A DNA stretch of 64,000 bases from Tubulanus polymorphus. Taxonomy: Eukaryota > Nemertea > Palaeonemertea > Tubulaniformes > Tubulanidae. Positions 47,556 to 60,600 of the stretch are shown here, one piece after another (the first letter of the stretch is position 1; every line of letters begins with the position of its first letter). The notes beneath the pieces were generated by a model that searched no databases, had not been told where the DNA came from, and was given only the letters and a program-made list of their open reading frames with translations. Location of the stretch: assembly GCF_964204645.1 (NCBI RefSeq), contig NC_134035.1, positions 11,222,501 through 11,286,500 of the forward strand, given 5' to 3'. The translations under genes and the position numbers were made by a program.

Positions 47556-48450
47556 CTGATGAAATTATAATCTGGTTTACGAAAAATCTGAATTAAACAT
47601 ATTTCACATACATTTACACGTGAGAGTAGACCATTGATGATATCCAGATTAGATTAAACCGATCTGAATTAAGCGTATTTGACTATACACCCGATGGACT
47701 GGATCTAGAATTTTCGATGATCCCCCAAACAAAATTCATCTCAATTTGACAACATACAAAGCTCGATTGCTAGAAAATTTTCGCTAGGATTTATTTTATG
47801 TAGTTATCGTAAACTTCCGATGCAGAGAGGTTTTCACCAGCTGCCCGTCCTTTGAGAATATGGTGTTCGCAGCTCTTTATGATCTTGCGCGTCGAATATT
47901 GGAAATTCCACCCCGAAATAGACGAACAGCACTTGTAGTCATCGGCGCCAAAGCAGATTCGCAACGCGGCAATTTTTGCTCAGCTCCTCGAGGGCTTTGC
48001 ATTCGAGTACAATTATTCACATCAAATTGCCTTTTAGTGAACGCGATTTCTCGATCTCTGACGCCTAAACAGTTCAAAACTTGCGTCCGTACAGAATACA
48101 TGTTTGACGTTCATATGGCTAGCATCTTATAATAATTGCATATCGCTGATCAAACGTTTGAGCATGTTTGGTATTGTTTCACCACAACTTCGTGCCTTCA
48201 AAGATCGCGCGAGTCATTTTATCTTCTTTACCATTTTGCGAAGCGCATCGCCATCATCGACATTCTTATAAGGTATGCGTCTGATTATAATGTGGCCTTC
48301 TGAATAATAATCGACATTATTATCATTTTAAACAGCACCATTTAATGATATTTTCGCGCGACGTCACGACTACCGCGCCCGGCTTTATTTCACCACCGCA
48401 CGCGATCATTTCTCGCGAACTCTGTATCTCGCGTGTATATATACGTTCAC

Positions 48451-48543
<93 letters not shown>
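48451..48543 (+). repeat. (TA)n microsatellite, about 46 units
   Basis: An uninterrupted alternating TA run of about 92 bp in the likely ephrin 3'UTR. Confidence 0.95.
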
Positions 48544-48547
<4 letters not shown>

Positions 48548-48613
48548 AATAATGATCGAAAACAATAATCACCGCTCACATCATCAACACACGGATTACT
48601 AGATAAAAACGTC

Positions 48614-51600
48614 CTATCTGTTTGTCACCAGATGGCGTTGAATTATCATTTGCGTCGTCGTTATTAAAGTCACCGACGCGCAAATTACAGTCGTTACGAT
48701 CGAAGACGAAATCGTCGCCGCTCCCTGCGACACGCGTTTCGCGTCGCTCGGATTGTTCGTTAAAACCTCGTTCGTATTTTTGTCTTTTATTATGTCTGAA
48801 AATAGAAAATAAAAAATGCGCGATGTATTAAAATCAGGTCGGAAGAACTTGATTATAAAGGGGCCTAAACCCTTTCAGTGTGGTATATAAATCGGTGAAG
48901 GACTTCGCTTATACACCGCACCACATTGTATCGATTTGATTATCAATTAGTTTTAATTTCTATTGAAAGATGGCAGCACCCATCAAACATTGTGAAATAT
49001 TGGTTTACAAAATGCACTGGGGCGGATTCCCAAAATTTTCAAATTATCCCCAGCATTTTAAGGTACGTAAGAAGACACTTGGGGGCACTGAAATAGCTAA
49101 CATGGTATGCATTTTGTACCAATTGACCTCCTAATCTACATGCCCTAATGGCACCTTCAGCGAACAATAGAAAAGCAAATTTCATCCATGGCAAAAAATT
49201 AGCATTCAAAACACGTAACTAAGTATCGTTTTCACAAGTAAGGCTTATAGAAGTTTGCTATTCAATTAGTTTCAAGGTGAACCTCCTTCAAATATATCCT
49301 AACATTGCACCTGGTTCACAAAACAAATGCAATGTTAGTTTTCATGATATATTCGACGTCCTTTCATTTTCTCAGTGACTATGATGTGAATATACGGACA
49401 GCCAGCATTCTTACCTTTTTCCTTCGTTTTAGGAGGTATATACTTTTTGGTTGTTATTTGCTGCCTACGTGTAGTAGTGGTGGTTGATTGCGTAGAAGTC
49501 GATGACACCGGACGCGGTCGAGTGACCGGCTTCACTTGACCTCCGCCGTCATATCCTCCTTCTAGAAAATCATAAATGAATCCGAATTTCAGAATTAGGC
49601 GCCTGGAAGTTTCGTTCACAGATAACTGGCATCGGTCCCCCAGAAATAAATCCGAGCGATCTGAATAAATTTTCTAGTTTTTACCAAGTCCGCACAAGAC
49701 ACCTTCTTGTACAGGGCCCAGAGTATTCTATTGTTGTATCTATATCTATTATTATTATTATCATGATTATCATTAGTTTATTTCTTTACTAAGAAGTACA
49801 ATACAAATATTGAGTCATCACTAACTATGCAGTACTCCCAAAACTATGAAGACTAACGCGCAAAAAATATATCAGACCAACTGAATTAACGACAGTAGCG
49901 AAAATGACCTGACCGAAGTCTCTGTACTTATTCTTATCATTTTCCAATTCTATCCTATATGACGACGACGGCAGACATCGCTAATTGGCCGGGGAGAGTT
50001 ATTTTTCAGTTGCGTCGTAATATTATTGATCGATACTGTCTGTTGCTATGTCGCTGATTTGACAGATGATATTCAGTCTGTTGTGCGAACGCTCTCACAA
50101 TCTATGACAACGCCGCTGAACAAATGCGTAAGAACTATTAAAAGACGTGACGTTCGAGTCTCGCGGAACGAGACCGATTACTGATCTAACTTTCTCGATG
50201 AAATTTCCCAAACTTTTTCAGTGAATCTTTTCTTTTTTCATGTTTGTTACCCGTGGCATCTGGGAATATTGTCAAATGAAAACTTAAATGAAAAATCCCT
50301 TTTTAATGAGACGTTGCACAAAATTGACTTAAATGGACAATAAAACTTTATAATATCCAAAGGCCTTTATGTTAGGTGTTCACGTTTACAAGGGGCTTTT
50401 ATGTATTGATATGAAGTAAAGACCCAGAAATGTCTCCAAATACCAACTTATAGATTATTATCTAAAATATGAATATTTTGTCCGATGAGGGGTCCTAGAA
50501 CCCGTCCAATCATTAGCCCAGTTATTGAGTAATCAGTTGTTGGTCATTAATGAATATTATTCGCATTTTCATGTTAAAGTTTTATTTTGGTACCTATAAA
50601 ACTGTTCTCATCTCAGGCTTAGGTCAGGACCGAGTAATTTAGATCCGAGTTAAGCTTGACTCAAGAGGTAAAGATTTCCAAACATTGAAACCTGTCAAAT
50701 CTTAACCATGTGTGACTGGAGCAAGTTTGATGAAAATTCTAAGCTTAAAGTGACCCAAATTGTTGCACTTAAGAACGAGTATATCAAAAATCTGAATTTA
50801 AACTTATGCCTGAAAACTGGATAAAGCGCACCATCATGAAGTAAAATGAACCAGCCAATGATATCGGGTTTGTTTTCCAAGTACTTACGTGAATTCTCAT
50901 CGCAGCACACTTTGAATATCATTTTCATGTTTAAATACTTGCACGCGCCATGGTAAGTATTTTCGAGACCATCAAGATCACCTCTCGATGTAGCTACAAG
51001 CAAAACGTTCGAAAAAACCATAAATAATGTTAGATTTGCGACAAGACTGAGATAAAAGCTTTCACTGATTTCATTATTAATGATAGATATTGATAATTAT
51101 TGTTTAAGACAAATTCTGATATTTTTTCTTCAAATCAATTTTGAATTTCAGTATTTAGAGTTTTAAACGACGTAATTTCTGTTCATCCATATAAATAGAG
51201 CGAATAGATAGATTTGAGAAAGATGACAGAAAAAGTAGATAGATATGTAATTTAGATGTCTGGCAGATCCAGTTTACAATTAGTTTACATTGACAAACTT
51301 CTCATTTTCAACGACTTCTACACAGTTAGATTTCACAAAACAACCTCCACATCTTCAATTTGAATTAGACTCGATAAGCTTCGTGAAAACTGGACTGAGA
51401 AAGTTTCAATTGTTGTTTTCTCAATTTGATCGAGAAGTTTGTCGTATTTCGAGCGAACTGGATTCACCTTATACAGTTTCAGTACAATCGGAATCATTTA
51501 AAAACATGCGATTTTTAAAATTAACATTTTCATAATGTAGACAAACTGCTTAATCCAGAACACGCATTCTATCCAATCGTGTTTAGATATTCTAATTTGA

Positions 51601-54600
51601 ATAATGCTTGAACAAATATGCCAAACAAAAACGATGGGTAATGTTTTGTTTCAATCAGTATCTCTTCAATGAGAGAAGAGAATTTGTGCATGAATTCATG
51701 CATCAAAAATCTGTCAAAATGTCTTATTTCAATTTGGATCAGTTTATTTGAAATACGTCGATCTGGATTTCACAGTGACACTGTATCGACGATCGCTGAA
51801 ATTAAATTATGTCATCATAAAACGATTAGATGAAAATGAAAAAATTAAGACATTTCTGCCATTTTGCCCGTAAGCTGATATGTACGCTGGATTTTTAGCA
51901 AACATATTTCAAGCTGGATTGATAGGAAATTAAACCCAGCTACAGTCTATTTCTCGTAAAGCATCTGCAACCCAGAACTATTATGTGACATTGTAGAAAA
52001 GCTGAATAAACATTTGGGTTCTTACACGCGTGCATATGAGTTGAGCCTATCCTTCAGGAATGCTTACAACCATCAACTATAAAGCTTTATACAAATCCCT
52101 ACACATCACTTCACGGGCAAAATGTTGAAATTCATTCATTCATTCATTTATTAGAGGGTTGTGTATAAAATCACACATTTTTTTCTCATTTTTGGAGGTC
52201 AGAAATATCAAATATTCAAACAGCAATTCGTCCTAGGTGCTTATTATTGAAATTCGACCAGAAAATGGACTGGACCACTAGTGTATATCAGAAGGGAAAT
52301 CCATCAGTTCTTGTTTGTGAATTCTTTTCAATTGTTAGATTTAGAATTAGTTCGTTTCCAATCACAGTCAAAAATGAACTTGGAATTGAGGAGAAACTTT
52401 GCAGGGTATTTATATCACTATCTAAGTTTGATAGGGCTTATAGACATAGTTGGGCATAACGCTGGTTTCAACATTGATATTTCAATCTGAATCTAATAAG
52501 AACTGAAAACGTTCGGAATTGAAGAGTTAAAGGTGGACATGTCTCGTCTAATACTGGCCATGAAAGAAAACAAAATGATAGAGTTTTCAGTTATGTTGAT
52601 CAAACCATTTTGATTTTAACCATCCAAATTTTCAAAGTTTGCAAAACACGTCAAATCCGGTTGTGGCTTATATTTGACCAGATCCGAACCAACTTCATTT
52701 AGACCAGTATACTGTCCTGTTCACCTTTCACTCTTCACGAAGCTTTATGAATATTTCGTAGGAAAAATACCGCATAAAGCTGTATTAAAAAACACTATTG
52801 TCCGGATATAAAACGAATTTATATTCAAGCAAAAACTCGCAATGTTAGAAAAATGGCATGCGATTGAATAAATGATGTTACATGTAAAACACGTATACAT
52901 ATTGTGTTTTATATTTTCACTGTAGCAATGCAGTAGGTATTAACAGCAAGGCAATTAATGAATGGAGGGAGACCATGAGGTATGTACTGAATTTCGTTCG
53001 GTAAATATTGGTACATCAAACACTGAACATATTCGCTATTAAGTGTCTCATGTGGAAAAATGCTGTGCACTTTTTTTCTGTGGAGTGAAATTAATCAAGA
53101 AAGATATACGTTTTTGTCAACTAAATCGTTTTTTGGTAAACTTTTGAAGGTGGGAAGATCGACGCATATCAATTGTCATTCAGATCGAACTTCAATTTTT
53201 ATAGTTTGTCGACTATTAGCGAAATGTCAGTCTGAACCACAGTCCAAAAATAACCAACCAAGATTGAGCATGGTTGCCGAGTTGAGAAAATGGCACGTTA
53301 AGTGGAACTACAACTGTCAAAAATGTTTGGTATATTTTCCAAGATACCAGTCCAAACAAGTAATAGAATGAAAACCTAGTCCGTACCAGTTTTCTAATAT
53401 TTTCATTTTTAATCATTAGTTGACAAAATTGAAACCTTTTTTTCATTGATTATTTCATTGAACTGGGGGTGAATCAATATGATGTTACAGTACATTTGAA
53501 ATTTAATAACACGCGGCCAGCGTTTTTCAATGCGTTATTTGTCTATTCCCGTATATTCAAATACCAGTATACATAACAGTGCTATACTTTTGAATTTTTT
53601 TGTGTTCTGAATAACAAAATTATTGTCATTAACCAATATGAATACGATTATCGCTGACTATTATTTTTGGGGAATACTCAGGTATTACAGCGGCGCAGAT
53701 CCAGGGGCCTTTTTGATGGCATTGCAGCAAATTTAGGGCAAGGAAAGGAATTTTCAAGTGACCCAGGATTAGGAAGTACAGAGCTCGGGGACACTCAGAA
53801 CTAAAACATGCCCAGAATTGTTTAACCATTATCAGAATTTGTTTCGATATTCCGTGATAAACTCAGGAGTAGCTCTAAAAATGGAATATTGCCATCTGGA
53901 ACGCTCGGTACCCTGGATCCACTGGTGTATTCACACTGATGAACACCGCTTTGAAAAACGCTGTTGTGGTTCTTGATCGTGAAGTATATGTATATAGTAA
54001 AGCCCAACGCAGAAAACATAGGGAAACAAGGAAACACAGAAATAAACATGTCTGATATTGGAAACATCGTTTCCCGAACCATGTTTATTGTTTCGGGGTC
54101 ATTCATTTATTACGTACGCATCAAGGGAGGGGGGAGGAGTCAATGCAATTGCGTACTGTAATGCTTAATGTATATGAAAAAATGGCCGATTTTGCGTACA
54201 GAGGGGGAGGGGGGATGAAAATTTCAAATTTTATGCGTACGTAATAAATGAATGATCCCTTCTCGTAAATGCAAACAGGGAATTGGTCAGAAACATATTT
54301 CTGTCTCCTTTTCTCCGGTTTCCCAATGTCGTGTGCGTTGGGCTTTCACGTACAAAGGGCTCAAGGGGCATGCACATAGCACATTCCTCAGGAATTCGTG
54401 AATATATTTTCACGGTGGTGAGGGGTACGAGTGTCAGTGATGTTACTATACGAAGCGCCGAAATGATGAATCGATCTTCGCGTTTATTTTTCCAAATGAT
54501 TTTCGATGGTTTTTGTTTTAGTTCATGATCACGCGTACAGATGGCGCAAAAACAGCGAATATTAAAACGTAACAAGATGCATAATGTGGACGAAAATGAT

Positions 54601-57600
54601 AAACTATGAAAAAAGAACACCGTACCATCGTCGTCGCACTGTTCTGGGGGCTTCGGGCGTAAATTACCGCAAATGCATTTTCATTTCATTCTATAGCATA
54701 TACTAAACATAGTATTGTTTAGTTTTTACACTCGAGGCATCGTAAAAACGTTTTCAGAATTGCCTGTGACTGTCGAACAGCAGTATTTTACATATCGATA
54801 TTGCCTTTTAAGATGAGATTTTTCGAGGCATTGTTTAACGTAGCTGATGGGTTTCTGTACCGAAATAGCTGTTCTCCACATTCGTCAGACAATCATCTGT
54901 TTCGAATTTCTTCGTGGTGAAATAGATTTTCCGTTTGAGATATCAACTCGCGGCTTTTTGAAACGTAATTCCGTTCGCGAACGCACTGCGAGGCAAATAA
55001 TTTTGTGACGAGGAGGAGTGGGAAAATTTGTCAACCCCCGCTAACCCCCTAAAGAGGTGTTATAGCGGAATTCAAGGTCGTGCAGAGAGAAGGGATGAAT
55101 TTTGATCTTAAACAAATTGGTGAACGATTTTTTCTCTCCATTTACCAGAAAATGCATAAAATTTGAACGATTTGAAGATTTTTCGATGGAAGAAAATTTG
55201 TCGGACATGTTTACTGCTGATGAAAAAGGATAAACTCAGCCCAATACACTCTGTTCACCAACAACATTAGTGATTGATATTACCACTGGTTGATACTAGG
55301 ATTGGAAACAACCACTTCCAGGACTGAGTGACCATCACTGATGCTACAATTGAAGTTTTCATCTTCATCAAGATGAGTCAATTACTTCAAAAATTTTCTA
55401 TATTAGGGTTTGGATAGAGGTTAAATCAATGCCCAGGACCCAGTTTCACAGGTATTGAACACATTGGTGAAGATGAAACATTTATCTTTCAAATGAGTTA
55501 TTGTTTGTAGGATTCTCTGCATGGATAGTTGAGTGTCATGGCCGTTAAGAAAATCAACTGATTTCCACTTGCCACACATTTCAATTCAGCCATTCATACC
55601 CATTGGAGGTCAACAAGGCATGAAAGACTGGTCACAGCTGCTTGATTTCGTATTGGGAATACTAAACCAGACTGTTAGCTGAATTTAAGCCGCTATTCGT
55701 GACTTGTTGGCTTCCAATAGGTTGGAATGGCAAAATTGAAAAGTGAGACGAGTGGAAATCAGAGGCCTTACTTTAGAAGCCATGATATTCAGCAATCCAC
55801 GAGGGAAATCTAACAAACAATAGCTCATTCCCAAGATAAAGGTCTTACCTTCAATCCGGAATGAATTAGTCTAATAAGAGATAATCATTCATGAAAACAA
55901 GTTCAGTATACTTAATGTGGGACAGGCTGTACATAATGATCCAAACATTCACTGATTGCAGATACAAGGCAATTTTTGTCATTGTGTTTTAAGTCACGAT
56001 CCGGTTCGTTCCTGGTCCAGGCCCGATTAACCCTGGCCAAATTGTCTCCCAGTGATCTGGGCTTAAGTCACAACTGCGACCTGGGCTCTTCCTTCTTTAT
56101 CATCATCAGTAAACATGTCTTAACAAAGCAGATAAAATCTCGACCGCACGGCGTCGCACGGCCCCCAGAACAGTATCTCCTTCAACCAATATACAGGCAG
56201 GAACTTACTGATATAATAATACGATTGTCCAGGCCTGAACTCGGGCGTATTTGGAATAGCGGTATACCGACTGAAGATTATCGTATACCGTCGTCTGAAC
56301 TGTGGACGACTGCAGTTGATTATGCGCATCATTTTGATCGGAGTAAAAATATTACAATCGTCGTAATTTTGTTTTGGCACCTGAAATCGCATGGAAAAAC
56401 GGAAAAATATGGATGAAGCAGAAATAAAGATATTACACGTTCGTAGAGGAAAATTTAAAAAAAAAAAAAAAGAAAAAAAAAAAAAAAGTTGTGAGACGCC
56501 GATGAGGAGGGTACGTGAGGCGAGTCCGTCTGCTACTGACGGTTGGAGCATCGGACGCGCCTCACGGTTGAGGAGCGCGCGTAGTTATGAGACCGATAGA
56601 TCTAACGGTTTCACGACGACGCGCGCTCCCAGGGGGCGCCAACTTCGGATTCGCGCTTTCATTCGTTTCGGCGAAAACTCGATCCGAATTCTCTCCTCGC
56701 GGCTACGCGCGACAGTATACATACGTGTTCGTGCGCGAGGCCATGCCGAATTCAGAAATAGAAAACTCCGCGTCGTGCGGTATTCATAAAAAGCAGAACG
56801 GTGTTTGATATATTATTACTACATAGTAATAGTGCTGCGATAATGATTTCAAAGCGAATAGAGAAGAAAATGATTTAACCCTTTCAGTGCTGACTACTCA
56901 ATACTCGAAAGTGCCGGAGATAATTTGAAAAGTTCACCCCAGTGAGTTGAATAACGAGCATACTGCTCTGATGTGCCTACACTGTGGTGCGGTGTATTGT
57001 TGTTAGTAATACGGCACTATGTTTGACAGGTGCTGCCATCTCTCCAAAGAGAAAAAACTAATTCATAACTAATTACATCAATACACCGCGGTGCGATGTA
57101 CAAGCACTATAGTTTATACACCGCACTGCCATGTAGACGAACTGAAAGGGTTAGAATTTCAAACGTTCGCACCAAAGAGTTTTTTCTATATTCTTCACCG
57201 GACCGGACCATGCACGTAAACTAATGCAGATTGTCACGCGCCTCACACACTACCCATTCAATGCATCAGCAACAGGAGCTAGGAACAGGAGGAAGCAGCA
57301 GCAGCGTCAGGATTGAGGCTCCTAAACGCGCGCGCGTACACAACTTACTTATGTAGTAATAGGCCTGGCCGGCCTTAAATTCGGCGGTGTTAGGGATCGA
57401 TGCGAAAGGGGTAACGAGCATCGTGATTCGGCGTTGGCGTTTTTTGTTATCGCACGTGAGAACGCGATTGACCCGGTTGGAAAATACGTTACAATCGTCG
57501 TAGCCTTGTTTCGTCACCTAGAGACACGTGTATCAGACAGAGCAAAAACATATCAAACAAACATGCACGCACGAAATTTTTCGAGGAAAAAGAAAAAAGA

Positions 57601-60600
57601 TTTTACGACGGACTCCGCGTCTAACTCGAATGACAATCGGGGCCGGTGATTTCCGGTTGTGACTCGGAATAGAAATTCATCTTCGTCAAAATGTTACATA
57701 ATTGTATCTGATACGGTAGAATCTATTCAATTCGGTCCAGATTTTAATCTAAACCTGATATCATTTAAGATCCATCTGTGCATAATTTATGAATTTCAAA
57801 TACGATTTTTGATCTGGATTTTTCATAAACTTCTTTGTTTCCAAATGATCCGCATTAAGCGGGTTCTACTTGTAATTAGAGTCGGACCATGGAATTTACG
57901 CGATATTCTATTGCAATATTTCTTTAAGATTTGTGTGCGAATTAAAATGCTTATTCGGCTTGAAAGTATTCGAGTTAGGAGGGGTCTGTACGGATTTTTT
58001 CCAATGAATATCTGTTGTATAGATGGCGCTATAAGCCTGCCGCTACGTTAACAATCCACCAGATGCCGTCACTTACATCGGGTTTCATTCAGTCGAAATT
58101 GATTCATTCTAAATAGACTTCAGACTTCAAATCTCCCGAATACAAACCACTAAATTAACGAACAATTTATTTTTCTACTCGTCATTGTTTGGTATAGTTT
58201 TCATGAAGGAAAGTTGGTTTTGATTTCAACGTAGAAAAAATTGAAGCGCACAAGACTGAATAACTGACAGTGATAATTGCGGACCCTCACTTGCCAGAAA
58301 TAATCTGCAGTCAAATGTTATATTATGTTAGACATAAGGATTCAGAAAATCAAACCATTTTTTTAGTGAATGTAAATACATATCGGATTCCCAGCTCCAC
58401 AAATCTCCCTACTGAAAATTTTATCAAATCATAGTTTCGTAGCGACAGGCTTCGTATAGCAAAACACAGATAATCTAGATCTAGACAGATATTTAAAAGT
58501 AGGCCGACAAAAAACCATCCATACATTATTTCCAAGTCGTTTTTTTTTACTAGTAGTCAATAAGTATCGAAACAAAAACGATATCGAATAACTTTACATG
58601 AGAATCAAGTGCTTTATGGAAACTGAATAAGCAATGATAAGACTTTAAGGAAATGCAGGGATAGTTCAAGTTTGCATGAAGTGTTTACGCTGGCTGGCTG
58701 GCGATATATACATATACAACAAGGACGGGTTTCGTGGCCCGTAATAATATAAGTGTCACTTTTAAACGGGACAAAACTTACATAAGATCTGAAGAGGAGC
58801 TAATCCCTATAAGCATATCGGGGTCATAAAAACCACAGCGGACACGCCCGGGACAATCCCAGTTCATGATATAGGGCATGAAATCTACCACAATCATATT
58901 TCAATGAATGAAATGATTATTCACTATCTTAAGGATAGGCATATGTTTTCATAGTCATGTTTATGGCGTATGTTTGCCAGATATTTCTGTATCAATCTAT
59001 GACTTTGACAGTTTAGTATCTTAACGACGCTAACATTGATATACATTTGTGCTACATTTGAAAATGCTATCTTGATCTCAGAGATTTTTCGAATTTTGCC
59101 AACATCCTTAAAATTGCAATATGATATTCTGAATTTGGCCGCTGACTTAAGTCATTTGTTCGCGAGGTTTAGAAAAAGATTTTTCAGCGGTTGGTGCACG
59201 AAACTAAAACTGTATTCAGTTTTGACGCCTACTTGATGGAGCGCAATCAATCAATTATAGGCATTTCTAATAGTAGGTTTATAGTTTCGTTAGCAGAGGG
59301 AATGGAATTGATCAGAATTTGCCTCCTGGTACAAAAAGGAAGTAGAATTGATTCTGGCAGAACGTGATGGGTGTGTCATACATTGATAATGACCGGTTAT
59401 GCGGTTGTCCTCTTAGCAAACGATACGTTTTATTCTATATCCGAGATCTTGTTCGGGAATTTTTAAAATTGTGGGGAAAAACACGCCCGATAATAAGTAG
59501 CCAGATATAATTGAGGAAAAAGACAATATATTACATTGTAATCAGTATCGAGTGAGGTTCGATTAAGTTGGAACCACTTGACATTTGACAAATAAACTTC
59601 GAGAAGAATCTGCCCCACTCTTCTCTATATAACTGTTTAAGATATGTTTAGGTCGGCCTACGTGCCATGAAAGACTCAATGAATGGTAAAGCAATCAATA
59701 TCAGCTCCTTGGATTTCGATGCGTTTCGCCAGCGAAGGATAACTGTATCTTAGATCAGTCATTAGCATCCCATGAAATAGTGTTGATGACATATACACCT
59801 AAGCCGCGATCACATGAGCATTTTTGGCCCGGGCCAAATTTGGCCCAATTTTAGCACCAGGCAAATGATTACGTTTGAATTGCAACTGGCATCGGAAATG
59901 ATACACCTCGCTTTGTTTGAGCATTGTTGAGTATCGAGTGAATGGTTTGCGTGTGAACTCTTCTCAGACACGGGCCAAATTTGGCCAGAGTCTGATCGGT
60001 GCCAATTTGGTCCAGGCCAAATCTTCTCCGTGTGATCGCGGCTATAGTCTCCAAATGACTGGATAGTGGCAGCATTTGTGTGAAAAACCAGGGGAACATT
60101 CATAAGGATCTTATCTGAGCAGCTAATACTGGGTGGCTACTTTCCGCCAGTTTAGAAATGCCCCTTGAGTTTTCCCAAAGTTGAATCCAGAAATACTGAA
60201 CCTCAGATGGGACAAAGAGACTGAAATGTAATGCTGCACATGAGAAACCGATGAACAACTGAGTAATTTGGAGTATCCTGACAAGGCCAACCCAATCATA
60301 CCTATAATCTGGGTTTACACATTCGATTTTCAGAATTAAAATATCGCTCCCGTTATCACAGGTAATAACTTTTCATGAAATGGTTTCAGATATGGACGTA
60401 GCGAAAAGATGATTAGTTTAAAACCCACTATATACAAAATTTCAAAAGATTAGAATGACGATGGTCCTTAAAGAAGGTCCGAAATATCATATCTTCTTTT
60501 TTATTTTATTTTTGAGGAATGAATTTTGCTTTGAATCTTTGTTATTGTTAACAGTAGATTTTAAAGTTTATGTGGACCGTCTTTCCCTGTTTGAATAAAG

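Larger units (their letters stand above)
42509..48613. other. Noncoding interval between the methyltransferase and the ephrin stop
   Basis: Contains the methyltransferase 3'UTR, with AATAAA at 42578-42583 and a second candidate near 42803. The right-hand part is likely long ephrin 3'UTR on the minus strand (a TTTATT, i.e. minus-strand AATAAA, near 48384). It also holds a 98-bp foldback at 43170, an inverted-repeat copy at 46439-46580, a MITE at 47429-47555 and an AT run at 48451-48543. No convincing coding exon was seen. Confidence 0.5.

Noticed and set aside
48323-48565. Ile-Tyr repeat open frames on both strands
   Set aside because: Translation of the (TA)n run.
56391-56789. 132-codon Lys/Arg-rich open frame
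   Set aside because: Starts in the A-rich run beside ephrin exon 2B and is antisense to the gene; low complexity.
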